NCBI RefSeq assembly: GCF_018860705.1
Contig: NZ_JAHKQA010000097.1
Location: 1-57,946 of the forward strand
Direction of reading: 5' to 3'
DNA from: Citreicella sp. C3M06
GTDB lineage: Bacteria; Pseudomonadota; Alphaproteobacteria; Rhodobacterales; Rhodobacteraceae
Length of the DNA: 57,946 nt
Shown here one piece after another: positions 27,930-37,500 of this stretch. Position 1 is the first letter of the stretch, and each line of letters begins with the position of its first letter. The position numbers and the translations under genes were made by a program. The notes beneath the pieces were generated by a model. It ran no database searches. It worked only from the letters and a program-made list of their open reading frames with translations, and was not told where the DNA came from.

Positions 27930-28883
27930 CTAAAAGCGCGGCATTACCGGTGATTCGGGGTCTGGATCATAGCCAAGCCGTGCACAGAGCGCATCATAGA
28001 CGGGCGCACCCTCGGCAAGCTGCTGCTTGACCGTATCGGGTAGCGGACGGCGCGGGCGAAGGCCGATGCGCTCGCTCTTTCGTCCGCTGTCGCCGGACAT
28101 GGTGACCAGAGGCAGAAAATCCCGCCAGCGCGGATCGAAAGGCAGATCAAGGCTGTCCGCAAGTCGGCGGCAACCGGTTTCGGGATCCTGCGCAAAATCT
28201 TCGTAGTAGTGCAAGTCTATGCTAGGACAGGCATCGAGGAACATCTCGTAACGCGCGGCGTAAAGCTCTAGCGTGCGCACCGGCGGGCGCGCCCAGTTCT
28301 CTCTGAGCATCGACACAAAGCTGTCGAGCGGGTGGCGCACGGTGATCGCTTGGCGCAGATCGAACTGCGGCGCAAGAAGCGCGGGCAGCGACGGGCGCGA
28401 CGAAGGATCCTCGGTAGCGCAGTAATGCGAATAGGTGTGATCACGGATCACCAGCCGCCGCCCCTCGGCTCCAAGATCCTCATGCAGCACCTTGAGCGCA
28501 GCGGTGAACATTCGCCCCACAGTGTCCATCTGTGGCGGGATGCGGGCTTTGAGCGCCTGATAGATTACGTCGCTCGGCGCAAAGTGATGCTGCGGCCCCA
28601 GCATGATATTACTGAAGGGATCGAGCTCGCTCAGCACCACGGTGTTTGGCTGGCTGGCCAGCGCGCGCGAGACCAGCGTGCCGCCGGTGCACGCGAAATG
28701 ATGCAGCAACCGCACGGGCTCAGGCCGCGCGGCGGCAAGTTTCGTGGTCTGGGCGCGACACTGGTCGAGCAGGCTTTCCAATGGCTCGTCACCCTGCCCA
28801 GCACGTACGCTGCGCGGCTGGTAGCCTTGCAGCAGCTCCAGCGCATCACCCACCAGAAGCTGCAGTTCCGAGCGTCTGGTCAT
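27930..28883 (-). CDS. sulfotransferase-like protein
   Basis: The 317-residue product has RLLHHFACTGGTLVSRALAS at about residues 58-77, a P-loop-like CTGGTLVSR in the position of the 5'-phosphosulfate loop, preceded by a helical N-terminus. AITVRHPLDSFVSMLRENW further on resembles the 3'-phosphate-binding motif (R-H-P-x-D-S). An LHYYEDFAQDPE segment near the end matches the conserved Y-E-D of bacterial sulfotransferases. Its start overlaps the stop of the methyltransferase-like coiled-coil gene as ATGA, so the two are made together. It may act on the same chain end as that protein, by inference. Confidence 0.72.
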   Translation of the reverse strand: MTRRSELQLLVGDALELLQGYQPRSVRAGQGDEPLESLLDQCRAQTTKLAAARPEPVRLLHHFACTGGTLVSRALASQPNTVVLSELDPFSNIMLGPQHHFAPSDVIYQALKARIPPQMDTVGRMFTAALKVLHEDLGAEGRRLVIRDHTYSHYCATEDPSSRPSLPALLAPQFDLRQAITVRHPLDSFVSMLRENWARPPVRTLELYAARYEMFLDACPSIDLHYYEDFAQDPETGCRRLADSLDLPFDPRWRDFLPLVTMSGDSGRKSERIGLRPRRPLPDTVKQQLAEGAPVYDALCARLGYDPDPESPVMPRF

Positions 28884-30994
28884 GCACCTCTCCTAGGCTT
28901 TCTGCGCTTCTTCGGAGCTTTGGGCACAGCGGGTTTCGCAGGGGTGTCCTGATCCGCAAGCCTTCGCGGGGTGTTCTGTGGTCCATTCAGCATATGAAGG
29001 TAATCCGAAGCGGCGCTCAGCCGCGTGGTCACCTGAATCAACAGCCCGTCGAGCGCGTCCTTTTCCTGGCGCAGCGTTTCAAACCGGCCACGCAGTTCCA
29101 GCAGGTCGGCCTGTGCCGCCGCTTGGCTGCGCAGGGCCACGCCCAAGTCGGTTTCCTTGCGCTCGAGACGAGCCTTGATATCCTTGAGCCAAGTGTCGCG
29201 ACGTGTGATGTTGTCTTCCGCGTTCGTGAGCTTGTCGGCAGCGGCCTCACTCTGCGCTCTGGCATCGGCGCGGGCCTGCTCGAGCGCCGCAGTTTCTCCG
29301 GCCAACCGTGCCTTGAGCGTGTCGCAGGTTTCTTCGCTCTGGCGCAGAGCCTCTTCGCGGTCCGTCAGCTGCGCCGAGGCGACCTTCTGGCTCGCCTCGT
29401 GGTCGCGCAGCCAGTTGTCACGACGGGTGATCCCTTCCTGCAGGGTCTCGCTGCGGGATTTTTGCACTGCCAGCTGGTCTTCCAGATCGGCCAGCGCCGC
29501 ATCAGCATCCGCCTTGGCGCTCGCAAGCGCAACCCGAGCCGCTTCGCGCTCCGCCGATCGCGCCTCGGAGGCTGCCAGCCGGTCTTCCAGATCGGCCAGC
29601 GCTGCATCAGCGTCCGCCTTGGCGCTCGCAAGCGCAACCCGAGCCGCTTCGCGCTCCGCCGATCGCGTTTCGGAGGCTGCCAGCCGGTCTTCCAGATCGG
29701 CCAGCGCAGCATCAGCCTCCGCCTTGGCGCTCGCAAGCGCAACCCGAGCCACTTCGCGCTCCGCCGATCGCGCCTCGGAGGCTGCCAGCCGGTCTTCCAG
29801 ATCGGTTGAAACCATCTCCAGCGCCGATTGCAGCGCGCTGATGCTCTCGTCTTGATCCCGCAAGGTCTCGGCTTGCTTCGCAAGCTCCATCTCCCGCTCT
29901 TCGGCCAGTCCACGGACATGAACGAAGTCGGTTTCCAGCGCCTCATGTGCGGCCCTAGCCTCCACTAGACTCGTGTCGTGGGCGGCCTTTGCTTCGGCCA
30001 GCGCCGTATTGCACTGTTTCAGTTTCGTCTCGACGGCTTGGACCCGGTTTTCAGTTCTGTCGAGCGCAAGACGTTGGCTGGTGGCCTCTTTTTCGGCGGC
30101 GCCAAGCGCCTTGCGCAGATAGCCATTCTCCGTCTTCAAGCTGTTCTCGCGCTTGGTGCAATCGACCAGTTGGGCCTCTAGCGATTGCGCGCGCTCGAAT
30201 TGCGCCTCAAGCGCCTGCGTGCATGTGTCTACATCTGTCTTCGCGGCATCCAGTGCGCTGCGAGTTTTGGAAAGGGCTGTATCGAGACCGGCGATGCGAT
30301 CCGCCTGATGCGCGGCCTCGGCCTGCGCCTCTGACAGCGCTACCCCAAGCCGGGACACCGCATCCACGCGCAGCACACAGGCGGGAAAATCCGGATCGCC
30401 GTTATCGCGCGACACAAGCCGATAGCCCGCATCCTGCACCAATGCCAACGCCTCGGACAGCGGCAACTCGCTCTCGTACAGCGGCTCGGCACCCGCGTGC
30501 AGCAGCACTTGGTCGAACTGTAGCATCCGCCCTGACTGCACCAGCTCTGCCAGCAACGCCGCGCTTTCGCCGGGCGCATCCAGCAGCACCAGAACCGACA
30601 CGTCCTCAGGCAGCGCCAACCTATCGAGCAGCGCACTTAGGCTAAGAACGTCAACCATCGGCGCATCGATTTCGCGCAGAGCCGGAAACAGCGTGGCAAG
30701 CGCGGGGCTGGGCGCGCGCAGGCTGGAATGCGCCTGCATATTGAACACGTGCAGCGGCGCGCGGGCTGGCGGAGTTTCGGCTGCCGAAACCGCTGCTGAG
30801 ATCAGCTCGACGCGAGTGTCACCGCGCGCCATCATCTCGAGCTCTGCAAGGCAATCGGGATTAGGCTCGACCAGTACAATCCGAGTAGCCGACAGATCCA
30901 GAAGCGCTGGCAGATCTTCGCCATAGCCTGCGCCGATGTGCAGGATCACCTCCGGACAGTTCTCCTGATCGATTCCGGCCAATTGCATCGTCAT
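28880..30994 (-). CDS. methyltransferase-like (FkbM-type) protein with long coiled coil
   Basis: The 704-residue protein has an N-terminal domain (about 1-215) resembling a class I SAM methyltransferase: VILHIGAGYGEDLPALLDL as the glycine-rich loop and IVLVEPNPDCLAELEMM with the acidic ribose-binding residue, as in FkbM-type enzymes. Residues about 215-660 form a continuous charged coiled coil. Residues 398-502 are three near-identical 35-residue repeats (DLEDRLAASEARSAERE...), each exactly five heptads. The last 18 residues are strongly basic (KAPKKRRKPRRGA), suited to membrane or nucleic-acid contact. The layout recalls WbdD, where a chain-terminating methyltransferase carries a coiled-coil ruler. 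No kinase domain is visible, and activity is unproven. It overlaps the downstream sulfotransferase gene. Confidence 0.7.
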   Translation of the reverse strand: MTMQLAGIDQENCPEVILHIGAGYGEDLPALLDLSATRIVLVEPNPDCLAELEMMARGDTRVELISAAVSAAETPPARAPLHVFNMQAHSSLRAPSPALATLFPALREIDAPMVDVLSLSALLDRLALPEDVSVLVLLDAPGESAALLAELVQSGRMLQFDQVLLHAGAEPLYESELPLSEALALVQDAGYRLVSRDNGDPDFPACVLRVDAVSRLGVALSEAQAEAAHQADRIAGLDTALSKTRSALDAAKTDVDTCTQALEAQFERAQSLEAQLVDCTKRENSLKTENGYLRKALGAAEKEATSQRLALDRTENRVQAVETKLKQCNTALAEAKAAHDTSLVEARAAHEALETDFVHVRGLAEEREMELAKQAETLRDQDESISALQSALEMVSTDLEDRLAASEARSAEREVARVALASAKAEADAALADLEDRLAASETRSAEREAARVALASAKADADAALADLEDRLAASEARSAEREAARVALASAKADADAALADLEDQLAVQKSRSETLQEGITRRDNWLRDHEASQKVASAQLTDREEALRQSEETCDTLKARLAGETAALEQARADARAQSEAAADKLTNAEDNITRRDTWLKDIKARLERKETDLGVALRSQAAAQADLLELRGRFETLRQEKDALDGLLIQVTTRLSAASDYLHMLNGPQNTPRRLADQDTPAKPAVPKAPKKRRKPRRGA
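29489..29803 (-). repeat. three tandem 105-bp repeats inside the coiled-coil gene
   Basis: Three in-frame 105-bp units follow each other exactly (29803-29699, 29698-29594, 29593-29489) and differ at only a few bases; a degenerate fourth start follows. Each encodes 35 residues, a whole number of coiled-coil heptads, so gain or loss of a unit would keep both reading frame and coil register. The high identity suggests recent duplication. Confidence 0.9.
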
Positions 30995-31035
30995 CTCGTC
31001 TTCCCCTCATGGGTCTTTCGGTGCCGCGATCCGGC

Positions 31036-31935
31036 CTAGAATTCCAGCCCGCTGCGTTCAATCGCACGGCGAGCCCGCATCAGCCGCTGCGCCATGTCCG
31101 AAAACGAGCTCCAAGTGCTGGCAAGAAGGCGCTGCGTCGCAGTCAGCAACAGCAGGTCTGCCAGCGCGTATTGCAGCTGTTCTTCGGACCGATCGAACCG
31201 CGCGCGGCTCAGCATCCGCAGCCGCGGCCCATAGCGGTCGGCGAACAGAGCGTAGGTGTCGGGCAGATCGGCGGCAAGGAAGATCGTATCGGCCTTGCCC
31301 GCGGCAAGCAGCACGTCAATGCGGGCAACGAACCGGCTGGAATGGCTTTTCTCGCGCCATTCTGCGATTTCGCGGTGGCGGTGTTCGGGCCAGTTATCGG
31401 GGCCTTCCTCGGGGCGGTGGTCGTGGCCGGTGCCACTAGCCATGCGGATATGGGCGCTGACCGCGCTGGGGGTCGGCACCTGGGCCACCAGATCGGCCAC
31501 CGCCGCCGATGGGCGCAGCCCATGCAGAAATGCCTGCTCATCCTCGAGCCGCCGCAGCGGCGAGCGCAACGTGTAGGCCGACCGGATATACAGATCGCCC
31601 CCGCACCGCGCCGGGTACACCTGCGCGCCATGGCGCGAACCGGGCTCGACTTCCATGTCATTGAACACCTGCGCCGCGGATGCGCGGCACAGGTCGGCAA
31701 CGCCGTCCTCAATCACCGGACCGGGATAATCGAACAGATCGCGCATCCGGGCACCGCAATGGATGTCGGTGCGCCAGACCACGAAGAGATCATGTTCGGC
31801 CTGCCGCGCGATTGAGGCGGCCGAGGCAATGGTGCGCATCCGGTTTGCAAGCCCGTGCTGGGCGTCGATGAACAGCCGCGGCCGGGCAATGCGATGGGGC
31901 GGGGCGGGCAGATGAGGCAGGGCGGGCCGGCTCAC
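31036..31935 (-). CDS. fucosyltransferase-like protein (O-FucT/NodZ superfamily)
   Basis: The 299-residue protein contains RLFIDAQHGLANRMRTIASA near the N-terminus and FVVWRTDIHCGARMRDLFD soon after, the layout of GDP-fucose-dependent transferases with an early G-x-x-N-R loop. SAVSAHIRMAS resembles the basic HxR GDP-fucose-binding segment, and IFLAADLPDTYALFADRYG followed by LLTATQRLLASTWSSFSDMA matches the C-terminal donor region of the O-FucT/GT23 superfamily. GDP-fucose is made in this window, so fucosyl transfer is plausible, but a different donor is possible. The start overlaps the stop of the upstream coiled-coil gene as ATGA; the methyltransferase-like gene begins 41 bases downstream in the same direction. 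Confidence 0.62.
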   Translation of the reverse strand: MSRPALPHLPAPPHRIARPRLFIDAQHGLANRMRTIASAASIARQAEHDLFVVWRTDIHCGARMRDLFDYPGPVIEDGVADLCRASAAQVFNDMEVEPGSRHGAQVYPARCGGDLYIRSAYTLRSPLRRLEDEQAFLHGLRPSAAVADLVAQVPTPSAVSAHIRMASGTGHDHRPEEGPDNWPEHRHREIAEWREKSHSSRFVARIDVLLAAGKADTIFLAADLPDTYALFADRYGPRLRMLSRARFDRSEEQLQYALADLLLLTATQRLLASTWSSFSDMAQRLMRARRAIERSGLEF

Positions 31936-33077
31936 TTGCGAAAGCCATAGCGAATCGACCGGATCGCCCCGGCGATTTTCCAGGATTTCGAGTCATGGAT
32001 ATGGTTGAGCTCGGAGCGCGCCTGATCCAGCTCGCCCCTCAGCGCCGTAAGCTTGCGATCCTGTTCGTCGATGTCCTTTTGCTGCAGGTCGGCCATCTCG
32101 GCTTGGCTGCGGCAGGTTTCGTCGGCCTTGGCCAGTTCCAGTTCAAGTGCTCGCATCCGGGCACTGCGGTCGTCGATTTTGGCGCGCAGGACGTCCATCT
32201 GCCCGCGCAACGCCTCGGCCTCGGACCACAGCGTTTTGGCCTCGCGACTGCGGGCATCCGCATCGCGACCAATCTCAAGCAACTCTGACCCGATCGCCGC
32301 CTCGCGCAGCGCGGCGTCTTCGGCCTCGACCGCAATCCGGGCCTCAAGGCCGTCACGCTCAGCCTGAAGCAGCGCGCGGGCTGCCGTTTCGTCGGCAAGC
32401 TGGTGTTGCAGCTCAATCAGTCCGGCGCGCAGCAAGCGACAGCTTTCTTCAAGCGCGGCTTGCTGCAGCGCAAGCCTAGGGTCGGCCGCTGCCGAAAGAT
32501 CAGCAAAGGCACGGTCGAGCTTGGCCAGTTCCAATGGCGGATGCAGATCTCCGACGATGCTGGCGCTCATTTCTTCGGCCAGCCCGCGTAGGCGGGGAGT
32601 GGATTTGAGCAGGTGCCGGGCAAGGATTTCGTGCAGCGCAGCGCCCGGGTTTTCGGGCACGGTCGCAGGCGAGGGCAGATCACCAAAGCCGCAGCCGAGC
32701 CGATCGGCTAGCGGCTTGATCAACGTGCCGGGGGTGGCCAGCAACGTGTCCTCGCCCAGCAGCAGCACCCGTGCGCGGGCCCGACGCAGCAAGGCCAGCT
32801 GCGCCTCAGCCCAAACCTGCCAGTCGGCCACGGCTTTTGATGGTGGCACCCCGCTCGCCAACGCCCGCGCCAACATGCGTTCGGGCATTGCCGCCACCGC
32901 CAGCACCGGACCATCGCCGTGCAGGGCCGCCTCAAGCGTTGCCGCTACCACACTATCGGGCCGGGGGTCAGCCGCGCCTAGAAGCGCCGTCAGCATGTCG
33001 GTTGCCGCGGGGAACTCGGTGAGGGATACGAGGGTCAGCACCGGGGTGCCATCGCTCTGAAAATCGGTCTGTGCCAT
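31932..33077 (-). CDS. coiled-coil protein with C-terminal SKSW motif
   Basis: The N-terminal 180 residues of this 381-residue protein are globular and unrecognised (VLTLVSLTEFPAATDMLTAL; RARVLLLGEDTLLATPGTL). Residues about 200-360 are a charged coiled coil. The C-terminus HDSKSWKIAGAIRSIRYGF is a variant of the S-x-SW-R-x-T-x-P-L-R tail that follows coiled coils in many polysaccharide-cluster glycosyltransferases and methyltransferases. I start at the ATG at 33077, which has GGAAG five bases upstream; the frame is open to a TTG at 33134. It is the second long coiled-coil protein in the same operon and overlaps the fucosyltransferase-like gene. A scaffold or chain-length role is possible but not shown. 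Confidence 0.65.
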   Translation of the reverse strand: MAQTDFQSDGTPVLTLVSLTEFPAATDMLTALLGAADPRPDSVVAATLEAALHGDGPVLAVAAMPERMLARALASGVPPSKAVADWQVWAEAQLALLRRARARVLLLGEDTLLATPGTLIKPLADRLGCGFGDLPSPATVPENPGAALHEILARHLLKSTPRLRGLAEEMSASIVGDLHPPLELAKLDRAFADLSAAADPRLALQQAALEESCRLLRAGLIELQHQLADETAARALLQAERDGLEARIAVEAEDAALREAAIGSELLEIGRDADARSREAKTLWSEAEALRGQMDVLRAKIDDRSARMRALELELAKADETCRSQAEMADLQQKDIDEQDRKLTALRGELDQARSELNHIHDSKSWKIAGAIRSIRYGFRK

Positions 33078-33130
33078 CTTATCTTCCATATCGCAGAGCA
33101 TATTCAGCAGGTTCCCCTGCCGGTGCAAGA

Positions 33131-34528
33131 TCAACCCTTCAGCACGCTGCCCAGTTTTTCGAGGTGGATCGCCAGCAACTCGTCGGCGCGCGAGGGGCTG
33201 GCCGCTTCGGTGTAGCAGCGAAATTCCGGCGCGTTGCCCGAGGGGCGCAGATGCACCACATCGCCGCCGTCAAAGCTGACGCGCAGCCCGTCGGTCAGGT
33301 CGATGCCGGCTTCCGGACCGACGCCCTCGAAGAACACCGCCCGCGCGCCCGCATCGGTGCCCAGCTCGTTGAGCAGCCGCCCCGAGGCTTCGGGGGCAAT
33401 GCCGGTCAGCCGGTCGGCGGCGGTGAAGCGCGGCGGCAGCGCGGCGGCCAGATCCGCCAGCGGCACGCCCCCTGCCCTGGCCGCGGCCAGCGGCGCGAGG
33501 ATCGGCAACAGGCAATCGCGGGTCATCAGCGGCGCCAGCGGCCCGGCGGGCGCATCGGCGGTAAAGCCCAGCAGAAAGCCGCCGTTGGCTTCGTAGCCGA
33601 CCACCTTGGCCGACGGATCGGCGGCCAGCGCCTCTTCCATGGCGGCGATGACGAAGGGCGAGCCGATGCGGGTGCTGTCGACGCGCGCGAACTCCTCCAT
33701 CTGCGCCACCAGCGTATTCGAGGACACCGGCGTGCAGATCACCTTGGCCCCCAGCGCGCGGGCGGTGAGCGGGCCCAGAACATCGCCGGGCACGATGGCG
33801 CCCTGCGCATCGGCCACCATTGGGCGGTCGGCATCGCCATCGGTCGAGATCAGCGCATCAAGGTGATTGTCCGCGCACCAGCCCGCCAGCCCGGCGCGGG
33901 TTTGCGGATCGACCGCCTCGGTGTCGACGGGGATGAAGATGTCGGAGCGGGCCAGCGACACGGGCGTGGCGCCAAGCGCCGCGACCACGCGCACCATGAT
34001 GTCGCGCGCCACCGAGCTGTGCTGGTAAACGCCAATGCGCATCCCCGCCAACGCCGCCGGGCCGAAGGCATCAGCGTAGCGCGCAACATAGGCATCCGAA
34101 GCGGCGCTGCCCGCGTCGATGCGCGCGCCTGCGCCGCTGCCTGTCGGGGCCGACAGGCCCGCCTTGATGCCCTCTTCGTCGGCCTTCGAGATCTCGCCCA
34201 TGGGGGTGTAGAATTTCAGCCCGTTGCGATCGGCGGGGATATGGCTGCCGGTGATCATCACCGCCCCCTGCCCTGCCTGCAACGAGGCCAGCGCCAGCGC
34301 CGGGGTCGGAAGCGCGCCATGCACCACCGCATCCAGCCCGGCCGCCTGCACCGCTGCGATGACGCTATCGGCAATCTCGGGCGAGGAGGGTCGCAGATCC
34401 CAGCCCACATGCACCGCCCCGCCCGAGGGGCAGGCGGCCAGAAAGGCGCTTGTGTAGTCACGCACGAGGTCGGGTGTCAGCTCGGTGACGAGGCCGCGCA
34501 GACCGCTGGTGCCGAATTTGGGAGCCAT
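33131..34528 (-). CDS. manB: phosphomannomutase / phosphohexomutase
   Basis: The 465-residue enzyme has all four motifs of the alpha-D-phosphohexomutase family: AVMITGSHIPADRNGLKFY with the phosphoserine, STDGDADRPMVAD for magnesium binding, VGYEANGGFLLG for sugar binding, and VHLRPSGNAPEFRCYTEA for phosphate binding. It begins MAPKFGTSGLRGLVTELTPD. With manC it would supply mannose-1-phosphate for GDP-mannose and GDP-fucose. Phosphoglucomutase activity cannot be excluded. AAGGAT precedes the ATG. It is read leftward into the coiled-coil, fucosyltransferase-like and methyltransferase-like genes. Confidence 0.92.
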   Translation of the reverse strand: MAPKFGTSGLRGLVTELTPDLVRDYTSAFLAACPSGGAVHVGWDLRPSSPEIADSVIAAVQAAGLDAVVHGALPTPALALASLQAGQGAVMITGSHIPADRNGLKFYTPMGEISKADEEGIKAGLSAPTGSGAGARIDAGSAASDAYVARYADAFGPAALAGMRIGVYQHSSVARDIMVRVVAALGATPVSLARSDIFIPVDTEAVDPQTRAGLAGWCADNHLDALISTDGDADRPMVADAQGAIVPGDVLGPLTARALGAKVICTPVSSNTLVAQMEEFARVDSTRIGSPFVIAAMEEALAADPSAKVVGYEANGGFLLGFTADAPAGPLAPLMTRDCLLPILAPLAAARAGGVPLADLAAALPPRFTAADRLTGIAPEASGRLLNELGTDAGARAVFFEGVGPEAGIDLTDGLRVSFDGGDVVHLRPSGNAPEFRCYTEAASPSRADELLAIHLEKLGSVLKG

Positions 34529-34550
34529 GTGAGATATCCTTGCAGCGAAA

Positions 34551-37500
34551 TTACTTGAGAATGGCGCGCACGGCGGGGCTATCGAGCCACGGCACCGAGA
34601 TTGCCGGATCGAAGATTATCTCGCGCCCTTCGGAGACAAGCGCAAGATAACGGCGATATTCCTCGGCATTGTTGAAATGCTGGCCGCGGGCGACCTCGTC
34701 CAATGCCTTTTGCCGGAAATGCGCACTGTATTTGAAATGCGCCAGCAGCATCTTTTGCGGCGCGGGGCGAATGCCGGCGGCGTAATGCAGCCCGTCCGAC
34801 AGCCGCATCCACGGGCGATATTTCAAAACCGCGTATTTCTGCGCCACGAACAGATCGGGGCGGCTGCCCGCCAGCAGGCGGTGGCGCAGCGCCGAGGTCA
34901 CGGTGGACGCATCGGAATAGGGCCCGCGGCTGAGCGTGCCCGACAGGAAGGGCTCGCGGTCGACATATCCCGCCTCGGCGAACAGATCGCCCGAGGCGAA
35001 ACTTGCCGCCTCCAGCGGGCCCTTGGGGTACATGTCGAGCATGCCGGTCCAGATGGCGTCGGCCTCGGCGTATTCGGGGCGGTTCAGCACCTTGGCGATG
35101 CCGCCGCGCTGCCATTTGGGGAACACCAGCATCTCGTCGATGTCGGCCACCACCGACCAGCGCCCGACCCGCAGCTGCGACAGGATCGCCAGCTGCCAGG
35201 CCACGCCGTAATGGGAATTGCGGTAATCGGTGTCGGCCGAGAACACCGCCACGTCGGGCTGCTCCAGCAGATATTCCAGCGAGCCGTCATCCGAGCAATT
35301 GTCGACGAGCAAGAACCCCTCGACCCCCAGCTTGCGATAATGGGCGAGGAAATGCGGCAGCATGACCATCTCGTTGCGCAGGCAGGCGACCACCGCCACC
35401 GGGGCGGCATTGGCCTTGGCCAGCTGCGCCTCGGTAGATATCAGTTCCAGCGCGCCCGACTGATAGCCCAGCCTGACCGGCGCAAAGCTCGGCCAGAGCT
35501 TTTTCGGGAACAGACCCGGCGCGGCCAGACGGGCCTTGGCATCTGCCATCTGCTCATGGGTATCGAGATGCACCTGAACCACACCGCTCGAGGGGCCCGG
35601 GTGAAAACTGTTGAGCCATTTCGCGACGGGAACGCCGCCTGATTGGCTGCGGCGGCGGATCGACACGAGGTAATCCTCGTCCTGCACGGTGAGCCCCTGC
35701 AGAGCGAGCAGGTCACCGACGATCTTGTCCTCCATGAAGGAGACATTGATCAGCCGCCGCCCTTCGGGCGTTCCGGCAGCATAGAGCAAGGTCTTCATCG
35801 CGTGGCGCGACAGACAGTAGCCGCTGCCGCCATCGGCGTATTCCGACGGCTCGGGCGAGCGGTCGAGCTCAAAGCGGCCACGCTCTGAGCGTGCCTTGGT
35901 GCAATGCCAGGAGCGGTCGGTCTGGCCGAGCTCGCGGCGCAGCTTGCGACCGTAGTAATGGTGCCTGCGGTAGGACTGGTTGTAAAAGAAGGACTCGACG
36001 TCGAGGAAACAGTCGTCGTCGATCTTCAGCATGTGGCTGAACTCGGTGTGATCATGCACCCAGCGCACTGCGGCGAGGGTCTTTTGCGGCAGGCTTTCGT
36101 AATCATCCGGGGCGGTCAGGTGGATGGTGTCGCCCCGATGCGCGCCATCACCATCGCCCACGGCGATCAGATAGGGGATGCCCATGGTGCCCAGCGTGTT
36201 CAGCCAGGCCTCGCGCATCGCCGGGATGCGGGTGTCGAGGTTGGGCTTGCAGGACATCACCACCACGACCGTGTCGAACAGCGGGCTGACCCAGCTCCAG
36301 TCCGCGATCTGGGCAGGCGGCGGCATCTCGACGCCGGGTCGGTAATTCGGGAACAGCGCCAGCGCCGCAGCGGCAAACCCGCTAGGATTGCCGCGCGCCG
36401 CCGGGCTCAGCGCCATCAGCGCGGCATGGATCGCCGGGCGGGTGTACAGATCGCTGCGCTGCTCTTCGGGTAGCTCGCCGCGCACCGCGTTCAGCCGCGC
36501 CAGAACCCGCGTGCAAAGCGCCTCATGCCCGCCGCGCTGCAGACCGTTCAGCAACATCAGCATCATGCCGATGCCAAGGAATCCCGAGCGCCCCGCCGCC
36601 AGCGCCGTCATGCCGTCAAGCAAGGCCCCCAGCTGCGGGTCGACATCCCGGCCCGCGCCAAGATCGGTCAGAAGTTGCACGGTGTCACGGCTGATCTGCC
36701 GCTGCAGATCAAGCTGTGCGCCCTTCGCCATGTCGCCGTAACGCGCGCGGATGGCGCGGCGCGTCAGCGGGACCAGCGCAGCGGTATCCTCTGCACTCAG
36801 CTTGCCGCCGGGAAAGGCCTGCAACCGGATCGCAGCGGCTTCGCCGCGTGCACCCTCTGCGCTGAGCTGCGCCGCCAAGGCGCTCCCGGTCACGGGGCTG
36901 GCCTGACCTGCGGGGCCGCAAAGCTCGATCTTCCAGCGCGGCAGATCGGGGGTGTCGAAACGTTCGAAAAACGCGAGATCCTCGGGCGCAGGATTTTTTC
37001 CCGCAATGGCCGCCTCGCGCAGCCGGGAAAAGGCCGCGGCAGCCGCCTCTAGCAGCGGGCTGTCGGGCGAGCCCAGAACCTGCCAGAACATTGGCGACAG
37101 ACCATAGGCGCGCAGGGCGAACGTCTCGATTTCGGGCCCCATCGCGTCGGGCAGTCGCGCGCGCGCCCGTACCAGCCGCGCGGCGGCATCGGTCAGCGCG
37201 GCGCAGGGGGTGCGATCCCAGTAATGCCCTGCCCGCGCCAGGACCAGCTGCATGAATCCCTGCAGCACCTCTTCGGCCGCCCTGTCACGGTCGGGACGGT
37301 GCGGGCGGCGCAGCAGCTCACGCACCACGAAGGCGATGGCCGGGGTGGCCAGCCAGCCGCCCCGCGGCGTGGCCAGCCGGTCCAGCAGGCGGCGCAGCTC
37401 ACCCAGCCGGCCCTCGAGGCACAGGAACGGCAGGATCACCGAGTTGTACCAGGGCCCGTCTCCTGGCTGAAACCGATGGAGGTCTTCCGAGGCCGCATGG

